This document shows, piece by piece, positions 1 through 6,271 of a DNA stretch of 6,324 nucleotides. The stretch lies in the NCBI GenBank assembly GCA_946007445.1, contig CAMGAL010000133.1:1-6324 (forward strand), written 5' to 3'. The notes below the pieces were generated by a model. That model was not told the DNA's origin and made no database searches. It saw only the letters and a list, made by a program, of their open reading frames with translations. The position numbers were made by a program, and so were the translations under genes. This DNA is from an uncultured Mediterranea sp. GTDB lineage: Bacteria > Bacteroidota > Bacteroidia > Bacteroidales > Bacteroidaceae. The stretch's first letter is position 1. Each line of letters begins with the position of its first letter.

Positions 1-2267
1 CCGTGCCCCAAGGGGAGGCCCTCATCGGTACGAACGGCAAGATGAATCCCAATGCCACCCTGGGCAACCGATACTACCACGACGGACAGGTCTACACCAT
101 CATCCCTGAGAGCTGGAAGGACGCCACCTTCCGCACCGGCCTGCGTCAGGAGTACAACCTCAACCTGACGGGTGGCGACGAAAAGTTCACCTTCTACACC
201 TCGTTGGGCTATCTGAAGAACGAGGGTGTGGTATACAACTCCGACTACGACCGCTATACCGCCCGCTTGAAGGCCGACTATCAGGCCCGCCCCTGGCTGC
301 GCCTCGGCGGCAATGTCAACTACTCACACTCCACGGCCAACGACATCAGCGAAGGCTCCACCACGCTGTTTGACCAGATCATGACGATGGCTCCCATCTA
401 TCCCATCTTCGTGCGCGACGGTGACGGCAACCTCCTGACGGACGAGAACGGTCCGCTCTATGACTACGGCGCAGGCAACAACGCCGGTCTGCAGCGTCCG
501 CAACTGCCTCAGGTGAACTTCCTGCAGGAGAACAAGCTCAACACCCAGCGCCGGGTGACCAACCTCATGGGTCTGACCGGCTATGTGGACATCACGCCCC
601 TGGAAGGGCTGAAGATAACCCTCAACGGTACGGTCAACAACAACGAAAACCACTACACCTACGCCCAGCAGTCGTTCTACGGCTTCGGTGCCCAGAACTA
701 CAAGGGTGGCTACATCTACAAGGAGAACAACCAGTACTACTCCGTGAACTTCCAGCAGATCATCAACTATACACGCAGCTTCGGCAAGCACAACATGAGC
801 CTGATGGTGGGTCACGAGAACTACAACTACGAGACCCAGACGCTGGGCGGCGACCGCAACAACATGTTCTCGTTCTTCCAGAGCCAGGACCTCAACAGTG
901 CCATCACCTTCCTGAGCAACCACAGCAGCTCCAGCAAGTACAATACCGAAGGTTTCTTCTTCCGTGGCATGTACAACTACGACGAGCGCTACTTCTTCTC
1001 GGCCTCCTACCGTCGCGATGCCTCCTCGCGCTTCCACCCCGACCATCGCTGGGGCAACTTCTACTCCATCGGCGGTGCCTGGATCATGACCAAAGAGGCC
1101 TGGCTCAGTGCCGACTGGCTGAACATGCTGAAGCTGAAAGCCTCTTGGGGCCAGCAGGGCAACGATGCCATCGGCGACTTCCGCTACACCGATACCTACG
1201 AGGTGTCCAACACGGGCGGCGAACTGGGCTTCGTGCAGGCCACGGTGGGCAATCCCAAGATCACCTGGGAGACCAACAGCAACTACAACGCCGGCTTTGA
1301 GTTCGAGCTCTTCAAGAGCCGCTTGACCGGTAGCGTGGAGTACTTCTATCGCAAGACGACCGACATGCTGAGCTACGTCCTGATGCCCTTCTCGGCAGGC
1401 TATGGCGGCAGCTACGACAACGTGGGCGATATGTCCAACAAGGGTATTGAGATAGACCTCAACTGGAACATCTTCCGCCAGAAGAATTTCAACTGGAGCG
1501 TCAACCTCAATGCCACGCACTATGTCAACAAGGTGCTGAAGCTCAATGAGGACAACCGAGGCAACGTACTGGATGGACATGCCGGTTATGCCAACGGCAG
1601 CCACTTCGTGGGCGAAGGCCTCCCGCTCTACACCTGGATGTTGCGCCGGTTTGCCGGAGTCAATGAGGAGGGACAGGCACTCTACTACGTACAGCAGGAT
1701 GGCCAGTTGTCCACCACCACCTCCTACACCAGTGCCTCATACTTCAACTGTGGCGATCCCCATCCCGACCTCTATGGCGGCTTCGGCACGACACTGAGCT
1801 TCATGGGCTTCGACTTCTCCATCGGTCTGAACTACAGCATCGGTGGCAAAGCCTTCGACTACGGCTACCAGTCGCTGATGAGCAATCCGCAGATGGGTAT
1901 GACCGGTGGCAGCTACCACAAAGACCTGCTCAACGCCTGGTCGGAAGACAACCGCAACTCCAACATACCTCGCTTCCAGCTGGCCACGCAGGGCAACGAC
2001 CTGAGCGCCAGCTACGGTTCCGACCGCTTCCTGACCGATGCCAGCTCGCTGACCCTCCACAATGTCAACATAGGCTACACACTGCCCCGCCAACTGACCA
2101 GCAAGGCCGGCCTTGGCAAGGTGCGCGTCTATGCCAGCGGTGAGAACCTCTACTACTGGAGCAAGCGCAAGGGCTTTGACCCGCGCAACAGCTTCAGCGG
2201 CGAGGCTACGGCCAATACTTATGCTCCCATCCGTACCATCTCGGGTGGTATCAACATTCAGTTCTAA
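1..2267 (+). CDS. SusC/RagA-family TonB-linked outer membrane transporter, C-terminal part (5' truncated)
   Basis: Beta-barrel portion of a TonB-dependent outer membrane transporter that, with its SusD partner, imports oligosaccharides (in some family members peptides) into the periplasm. The frame is open from base 3, where GTG is an internal codon and not a start. The 754 visible residues compare with roughly 1000-1100 in full-length family members, so signal peptide, carboxypeptidase-D-like domain and plug are missing at the window edge. Family signatures, numbered from base 3: RRDASSRF at 337-344, ASWGQQGN at 380-387, NVGDMSNKGIE at 473-483, and the late block FLTDASSLTLHNVNIGYTLP at about 676-695. 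The protein ends in GGINIQF, with the C-terminal aromatic residue expected of BAM-assembled barrels. The SusD-like gene follows after 18 bases. The family is certain; substrate is unknown, so no gene symbol is given. No frameshift or internal stop is seen. Confidence 0.96.
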   Translation, partial: VPQGEALIGTNGKMNPNATLGNRYYHDGQVYTIIPESWKDATFRTGLRQEYNLNLTGGDEKFTFYTSLGYLKNEGVVYNSDYDRYTARLKADYQARPWLRLGGNVNYSHSTANDISEGSTTLFDQIMTMAPIYPIFVRDGDGNLLTDENGPLYDYGAGNNAGLQRPQLPQVNFLQENKLNTQRRVTNLMGLTGYVDITPLEGLKITLNGTVNNNENHYTYAQQSFYGFGAQNYKGGYIYKENNQYYSVNFQQIINYTRSFGKHNMSLMVGHENYNYETQTLGGDRNNMFSFFQSQDLNSAITFLSNHSSSSKYNTEGFFFRGMYNYDERYFFSASYRRDASSRFHPDHRWGNFYSIGGAWIMTKEAWLSADWLNMLKLKASWGQQGNDAIGDFRYTDTYEVSNTGGELGFVQATVGNPKITWETNSNYNAGFEFELFKSRLTGSVEYFYRKTTDMLSYVLMPFSAGYGGSYDNVGDMSNKGIEIDLNWNIFRQKNFNWSVNLNATHYVNKVLKLNEDNRGNVLDGHAGYANGSHFVGEGLPLYTWMLRRFAGVNEEGQALYYVQQDGQLSTTTSYTSASYFNCGDPHPDLYGGFGTTLSFMGFDFSIGLNYSIGGKAFDYGYQSLMSNPQMGMTGGSYHKDLLNAWSEDNRNSNIPRFQLATQGNDLSASYGSDRFLTDASSLTLHNVNIGYTLPRQLTSKAGLGKVRVYASGENLYYWSKRKGFDPRNSFSGEATANTYAPIRTISGGINIQF

Positions 2268-2285
2268 ACTTATAAAAAGAAAGAT
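2268..2285 (+). promoter_or_regulatory. AT-rich translation leader between the SusC-like and SusD-like genes
   Basis: The 18-base spacer acttataaaaagaaagat is strikingly A-rich beside GC-rich coding DNA and has no GGAGG-like core. Bacteroidota are known to initiate often on A-rich unstructured leaders instead of Shine-Dalgarno pairing. It supports the ATG at 2286 as the start and co-transcription with the upstream gene. No promoter or terminator is visible in it. Confidence 0.6.
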
Positions 2286-2357
2286 ATGAAAAGACATCTA
2301 TATAAAGCCTTGCTTCTCCTTGTCACCTGCGTGACGATGGGGGTGCACACCGGATGC
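2286..2357 (+). other. Lipoprotein signal peptide of the SusD-like protein
   Basis: Codons 1-24: basic start (MKRH), hydrophobic core, and HTGC with Cys24 as the probable lipidation site. Gly at -1 is canonical, but His at -3 is unusual, where Leu/Val/Ile is expected. Cys15 (VTC) is a poor alternative because Thr at -1 is not favoured. The residues after Cys24 are Ile-Asp-Glu-Val, only weakly acidic compared with the SDDD motifs of the two downstream lipoproteins. Confidence 0.75.
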
Positions 2358-3998
2358 ATTGACGAGGTACATCCCACCAGTGTGGCTACGCCCGACCAGC
2401 TGCAGTCGAGCGAGTCGCTGGGCAAGATGCTCAATGGTCTGCCGGCCTTTGTGGTCACCTGGAACACCTACGGTTCCAGCAGTTACGAGAACGACTTCGG
2501 CTATCCCTGCCAGATGTATATGCGCGAGGTGCAGGGCGAGGATTTTCCCATCAAGGAGACCTACTACGACTACTGGTACTACCTGGAGCTGGCCAGTGAG
2601 TTGCGCTACATGTACTTCTACTCCTACTTCTACTATTACAACTTCATCCACAATACCAACAACATCATTTCGGTGGTGGACGAAGCCACAGCCAGCCACG
2701 AAGCCCTGCAGTACCTCGGTTCGGCTCTGGGCTATCGCGCCATGTGCTACCTCGATGTGGCCCGCCTCTTCGAGTACAAGCCCACGGGCTATAGCATCGA
2801 CGACGAGGCCACGGCCAGCGGCGTCTATGGCCTGACCGTACCCATCGTGACGGAGGGGATGACCTCGCAGCAGTTGAAGAACAATCCGCGTGTCCCCTTC
2901 CAGACCATGTATCGCTTCATCCTGACCGACCTCAACAAGGCCGAGCAGTATATCGCCGGCTACAAGGCACCCACGCGGGCCTACATCGACCTGGCCGCCA
3001 TCTATGGCTTGCAGACCCGTCTGTGGCTGGAGATTGCCACCCGCATGGAGGATGCCGAAGCTCGCAATGCCATACTGGCTGCCGAGGGCAGCGACGATGG
3101 CTACGACAACCTGGGTGTCAAGACAGCCGAAGAGTGCTATGCCAAGGTGGCCGACTATGCGCAGAAGACCCTCGAGGCCCATGCCGGCCATCCCATGACG
3201 GAGAGCGAGTGGACCGACCCTGTCACCGGGTTCAACACCGTACAGCCTTCGTGGATTCTGTCTGCCATGATTACGACGCCCGAGCAGGCCGACTACAACT
3301 ACTATTGGTGTACCTACTTAGGCTCCATCGCCTCCGAACCTCAGTGGGGTATGCCCCGATATGGCAGTAGCTTCCGCATGATAGGTACTTATCTCTACGA
3401 CCAGATAGGCGACAGCGACTGGCGCAAGCAGAGTTGGCTGGCTCCCGATGCCGTGGGCAATAAGGTGCCTGCCGGCTACAAGACCCTGCTCGACGACGAG
3501 GCTTGGGGCGAACTGCCTGCCTACGCCAACCTGAAGTTCCGTGCAGCCAACGGTGCCCTGGAGGATGTGAAGAGCGGACTGATAGCCTCTCTGCCCATGA
3601 TGCGCGTAGAGGAGATCTATTTCGACCTCTATGAGGCGATGGCCCATACCCAGGGCGTGGCGGCAGCGGCTGCTCAGTTGCAGAGCTTCATCCAGTCGCA
3701 GCGCGATGCCGACTATCAGTGCTCGGCCACCACGATGGACGAGTTCATTCAGGCCTTGATGCTACAGCGCCGCATCGAGTTCTGGGGCGAGGGCATCAAC
3801 TACTTTGACTACAAGCGTCTGAAGCTGCCCGTGAAGCGCAGCCAGAGCAGCAACTTCCCCTCGGGCATGGCACTCGACACCCGCGCCGGCTATGTAGCTC
3901 CGTGGATGAACTACTACATTCCCGAGAATGAGAAAGACCAGAATCCCGCCATTGTGCTCAACCCCAATCCTTCGGGCGTCGTGCAGTCGGCTTATTGA
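2286..3998 (+). CDS. SusD/RagB-family nutrient-binding outer membrane lipoprotein
   Basis: Surface lipoprotein of 570 residues, within the usual SusD range, expected to cap the SusC barrel and bind the incoming glycan through a TPR-based alpha-helical fold. The N-terminus is a lipoprotein signal peptide (MKRH, then a hydrophobic run) with Cys24 in HTGC as the predicted lipidated residue. Family blocks: YLGSALGYRAMCYLDVARLF at 143-162 (matches the GxAxxLRAxxYFxLxxxFG region), RVPFQTMYRFILTDLNKAEQ at 202-221, MRVEEIYF at 439-446, and the hallmark C-terminal block MLQRRIEFWGEGINYFDYKR at 492-511. ATG 2286 is chosen because it directly precedes the signal peptide and follows an A-rich leader. It lies 18 bases after the transporter and 22 before the next lipoprotein. 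Oddities: His at -3 of the lipobox, and an extremely tyrosine-rich segment at 93-120. Binding target cannot be read from sequence. Confidence 0.96.
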   Translation: MKRHLYKALLLLVTCVTMGVHTGCIDEVHPTSVATPDQLQSSESLGKMLNGLPAFVVTWNTYGSSSYENDFGYPCQMYMREVQGEDFPIKETYYDYWYYLELASELRYMYFYSYFYYYNFIHNTNNIISVVDEATASHEALQYLGSALGYRAMCYLDVARLFEYKPTGYSIDDEATASGVYGLTVPIVTEGMTSQQLKNNPRVPFQTMYRFILTDLNKAEQYIAGYKAPTRAYIDLAAIYGLQTRLWLEIATRMEDAEARNAILAAEGSDDGYDNLGVKTAEECYAKVADYAQKTLEAHAGHPMTESEWTDPVTGFNTVQPSWILSAMITTPEQADYNYYWCTYLGSIASEPQWGMPRYGSSFRMIGTYLYDQIGDSDWRKQSWLAPDAVGNKVPAGYKTLLDDEAWGELPAYANLKFRAANGALEDVKSGLIASLPMMRVEEIYFDLYEAMAHTQGVAAAAAQLQSFIQSQRDADYQCSATTMDEFIQALMLQRRIEFWGEGINYFDYKRLKLPVKRSQSSNFPSGMALDTRAGYVAPWMNYYIPENEKDQNPAIVLNPNPSGVVQSAY

Positions 3999-4020
3999 AA
4001 ACTCAAAAACGAAAAAGGAT
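3999..4020 (+). promoter_or_regulatory. A-rich translation leader before the third gene
   Basis: This 22-base spacer is mostly A, with an AGGA at 4016-4019 lying one base from ATG 4021, too close for normal Shine-Dalgarno spacing. The same reading frame is open upstream to an ATG at 3928, inside the SusD-like gene. The signal peptide begins exactly at 4021 and this A-rich leader precedes it, so 4021 is the better start. Its first eight bases (aaactcaa) recur at 4941-4948 in the next spacer. Confidence 0.55.
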
Positions 4021-4089
4021 ATGAAGAAACTATATTTTACATGGCTCCTCATCGTAGGCGCGCTGATTGCCGGCTGTAGCGATGACGAC
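4021..4089 (+). other. Signal peptide plus lipoprotein export signal, third gene
   Basis: Codons 1-18 form the signal sequence with lipobox Ile16-Ala17-Gly18-Cys19. Codons 20-23 encode Ser-Asp-Asp-Asp. In Bacteroidota an acidic stretch directly after the lipidated Cys is the established lipoprotein export signal that sends lipoproteins to the cell surface. Confidence 0.85.
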
Positions 4090-4935
4090 AACTATACACC
4101 CGGCGACCCCACGCCGGCCGATTGCATGAATGTCTATTTCCTGTCCACCAATGCGTCCAACTACATGCTCACACCCGAGGAGATGGCCACCAACCCCTCC
4201 ATCACGCTGCACATGTCGCGCGAACTGACGACCGAGGCGGCCACGGTACCCATCGTGGTGGAGTACAAGGACGATGGCCTGCAAGTGCCCTCTTCCGTTC
4301 AGTTTGCCGCCGGACAGCAGAATGCGGACCTGGTCATTGATTTTCCCACCATCGAGAAGTTCAAGACCTACAAGTTCTCCGTCCGTGTGGGCGATGACTA
4401 TGCCGACCATTATGCCCTCAGCCTGAAGGGTTGCGACCGCATGACCGGTTCGGTCTTTGTCACCGAGTGGGAGACCGTCATCAAGGATGCCTACTTCTAC
4501 TTGTACTATGAGTCGGATTTTACCGGCTACAAGGCCCATATCGAGCACCTGAAGGGCGTGAACAAGTTCCGCTTTGTCAATTTCCTGAATACAGGCAGAG
4601 ACCTCCTCTTCTCCTTGTACAATGCCGAGTTCACGCTCGACGACCGCTCCACCTGGTCGGGCGAAATCATCCCCCTGGCCAATGCCCAGTATGAGGACGA
4701 CGACTCCATGTGGTACCTGGTGGACGACACCGACGAGTTTGTGACGTGGAATGCCACCCAGCACGGCGTAGACCTCGACGGCATGGGCTTCTGGAATGAA
4801 GTCGGCTACAACAAGATTGACCTCTCGAAAAGCCAGGGCAACGGCTACATGAGAGCTTATCTCTTCTATGCCGATGGCACGGAGCTATGGGACTACGTGA
4901 TGTACTATTGGACGGACGAAAACGTCGTGAAATAA
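4021..4935 (+). CDS. SusC/D-linked surface lipoprotein with Ig/Calx-beta-like N-domain (family uncertain)
   Basis: A 304-residue predicted lipoprotein. Its signal peptide ends in a canonical lipobox, IAGC, with Cys19 followed by SDDD, matching the Bacteroides-type surface-export signal, so it should be displayed outside the cell. Residues about 35-137 form a strand-rich domain with blocks such as VYFLS, SITLHMSREL, ATVPIVVEY, VPSSVQFAAGQ and YKFSVRVGDDY. By eye this resembles the Calx-beta/DUF4843-like Ig folds common in PUL lipoproteins. Residues about 145-304 are a second, aromatic- and Asp-rich region starting VFVTEWETV and containing KFRFVNFLNTGRDLLFSL (182-199), which resembles modules of the downstream protein. 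No catalytic motif is seen. An accessory glycan-binding role like SusE/SusF or SGBP proteins is inferred from position and export signal, not shown. ATG 4021 is preferred over the in-frame ATG at 3928, which would overlap the SusD-like gene and bury the signal peptide. Confidence 0.85.
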   Translation: MKKLYFTWLLIVGALIAGCSDDDNYTPGDPTPADCMNVYFLSTNASNYMLTPEEMATNPSITLHMSRELTTEAATVPIVVEYKDDGLQVPSSVQFAAGQQNADLVIDFPTIEKFKTYKFSVRVGDDYADHYALSLKGCDRMTGSVFVTEWETVIKDAYFYLYYESDFTGYKAHIEHLKGVNKFRFVNFLNTGRDLLFSLYNAEFTLDDRSTWSGEIIPLANAQYEDDDSMWYLVDDTDEFVTWNATQHGVDLDGMGFWNEVGYNKIDLSKSQGNGYMRAYLFYADGTELWDYVMYYWTDENVVK

Positions 4936-4954
4936 CCTGTAAACTCAATTAGCA
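4936..4954 (+). promoter_or_regulatory. AT-rich translation leader before the fourth gene
   Basis: The 19-base spacer cctgtaaactcaattagca separates the third stop (TAA 4933-4935) from ATG 4955. It has no Shine-Dalgarno core and no hairpin large enough for a terminator, so translation of the fourth gene most likely occurs from the same transcript. The octamer aaactcaa at 4941-4948 is shared with the previous spacer. Confidence 0.55.
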
Positions 4955-5035
4955 ATGAAAACAAAATCCTTATACCTCTATCTGGTGGCACTCGCCTGCC
5001 TGCTGCCCTTCTGCAGCTGCAGCGACGACGATGAT
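4955..5035 (+). other. Signal peptide plus SDDDD lipoprotein export signal, fourth gene
   Basis: Codons 1-21 form the signal sequence (MKTKS, then a hydrophobic core), with Cys22 as the lipidation site (FCSC; Ser at -1). Codons 23-27 encode Ser-Asp-Asp-Asp-Asp, matching the known Bacteroides lipoprotein export consensus. Cys20 is a poor alternative because Phe precedes it. Confidence 0.85.
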
Positions 5036-6271
5036 GTGGTGGCCACCCCGCTGACTGCTCCGACACTGACGGCCGAAGAAGTCGGTATCCACACGTTGCA
5101 CTTCTCCTGGCCCGCTGTGCCCGGCGCCACCCAGTATGCCTACGAACTGCGTGCGACCGATGCCGACGCAGTGCAGGAGGGCGATGTGACAAACGAGACC
5201 GCCGTCTATTTCTACAATCTCTCTGACGACACCTCCTATACGCTGACCGTATGGGCTTTCGCCGAGTACGGAGGCGACAAGAGCACCTCGCAGGTCTCTA
5301 CCCTGACCGCCTCTACCTTGCCCCGCATCCGGCTGGCCGCTCCGCAGCCTGTAGTGACCGAGGTCGGTGCCTCAATCTCTGTCACATGGGAGGCCGTCCC
5401 CCATGCCTCCAGATACTCCTTCGAGTGCAGGGATGCCGACTCCCAGGTGGTGCAGTCAGGAGGGACCGTCTCCACCAAACTCTTCTTCACGCTCGAGGCC
5501 GGCACCTATACCGTCGTGTTGTGGGCCGAAACGGACGACTGGGACTATGTCCGCTCCGAGGACGCCACCGTCTCGTTCACCGTGGAGAAGAAGAAGCTTG
5601 TTTATGTGGCACAAGGCACCTTCAGCTTCGGAGGCAGTAGTTGGCAGGCCACGATTTCCGCCTACGAGGGCGGTACCTACTCCATCGCCTCCTGGTATGG
5701 CACGGAGGGCTACGACTTCAACTTCCGGGTGGGAGAGGACGACGCAGTCACCATGCCCGGCTACTACAACGACGGCATTTACATCTATGTGCCCATGAGT
5801 GCCGAGTATACTGCTTATCTGTACGATGACTACAGCACCATCGAGCGCAACGGCTCTACCGTCACCTTGCGGTTCTTGGAATATTATGTCGACGACTGGT
5901 GCTCCTTCACGTGGGAAGAGCCATCGGCTGCCGCAATCACGGTGGACGACATCGTGGGCAGTTACAACGAGGCCTCCAGCGGCACCGACTACTACATTTG
6001 GGATTGGGGTTCGGCCGACTATTCGTTCTCCTACGCTGACAACGAGGTCACTGTGGAGAAGGTAGATGACACCACCGTAGCCGTGAAAGGCTTCTATCGG
6101 GTGGATGAGACTTTGACCGCCACGCTGGATGCTGAAGCCCGCACGCTGACCTTTGCTGCCGGACAGACCTTTGCTTCCTGGTACACCTTTGCGGCCGAGT
6201 CAGCAGTAGATGCTCCTGTAGTAGGCCGGATCGGAGCAGATGGTTCGAACACGGATGCAGGATTGACGTGA
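4955..6271 (+). CDS. Surface lipoprotein with two fibronectin type III-like repeats and C-terminal aromatic-rich modules (3' end possibly broken)
   Basis: A 438-residue predicted lipoprotein. The signal peptide ends in FCSC, with Cys22 followed by SDDDD, the full Bacteroides surface-export consensus. Residues about 33-121 and 126-210 are two fibronectin type III-like domains sharing the B-strand motif WxAVPxAxxY (W52, W145) and a late Y-T-[LV]-x-[VL]-W-A strand. Residues 215-322 form a Trp/Tyr-rich module (WQATIS, TYSIASWYGTEGYDFNF, SFTWEE), and 331-431 a related one (DDIVGSY, DYYIWDWGSADYSFSY, ARTLTFAAGQ). The layout, spacer domains carrying distal beta-rich modules, resembles surface glycan-binding proteins of PULs; a binding role is inference, and no enzyme motif is seen. 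It lies 19 bases after the third gene. The protein stops soon after PVVGRIGADGS, at TGA TGA (6269-6274), with a tail (NTDAGLT) that does not look like the close of a beta-rich module. The true C-terminus may be missing through truncation or sequence error. Confidence 0.85.
   Translation: MKTKSLYLYLVALACLLPFCSCSDDDDVVATPLTAPTLTAEEVGIHTLHFSWPAVPGATQYAYELRATDADAVQEGDVTNETAVYFYNLSDDTSYTLTVWAFAEYGGDKSTSQVSTLTASTLPRIRLAAPQPVVTEVGASISVTWEAVPHASRYSFECRDADSQVVQSGGTVSTKLFFTLEAGTYTVVLWAETDDWDYVRSEDATVSFTVEKKKLVYVAQGTFSFGGSSWQATISAYEGGTYSIASWYGTEGYDFNFRVGEDDAVTMPGYYNDGIYIYVPMSAEYTAYLYDDYSTIERNGSTVTLRFLEYYVDDWCSFTWEEPSAAAITVDDIVGSYNEASSGTDYYIWDWGSADYSFSYADNEVTVEKVDDTTVAVKGFYRVDETLTATLDAEARTLTFAAGQTFASWYTFAAESAVDAPVVGRIGADGSNTDAGLT
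5051..5584 (+). repeat. Two tandem fibronectin type III-like domain repeats within the fourth gene
   Basis: Repeat 1 is codons 33-121 (5051-5317) and repeat 2 is codons 126-210 (5330-5584). They align at WPAVPGATQY versus WEAVPHASRY, and at SYTLTVWAFAE versus TYTVVLWAETD. The similarity is at protein level and diverged, so this is an old domain duplication and not a DNA-level direct repeat. Confidence 0.75.

Noticed and set aside
3..5. GTG at the window edge as the start of the SusC-like protein
   Set aside because: The protein already begins deep in a family alignment, just before the barrel and without signal peptide or plug. The GTG is an internal valine codon of a truncated gene.
324..1604. 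Long open frame (426 residues) on the - strand opposite the SusC-like gene
   Set aside because: Its Val/Ala/Gly/His-rich composition without domain pattern is typical of an antisense shadow of GC-biased codons. The + strand frame has clear family signatures over the whole stretch.
2298..3191. Open frame (297 residues) on the - strand opposite the SusD-like gene
   Set aside because: Low-complexity Val/Gly/Ile/His composition, entirely inside the well-supported SusD-like gene; a codon-bias shadow.
4016..4020. AGGA before ATG 4021 as a Shine-Dalgarno site
   Set aside because: Only one base separates it from the start codon, too short for normal pairing, and Bacteroidota generally do not rely on such sites.
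4030..4764. Open frame (244 residues) on the - strand opposite the third gene
   Set aside because: Overlaps a lipoprotein gene with a clear signal peptide and lipobox; no recognisable motif of its own.
5251..5798. Overlapping + strand frames inside the fourth gene (129 and 143 residues)
   Set aside because: Arg/Pro/Ser-rich out-of-frame translations of the FnIII region, with no family features and no leader.
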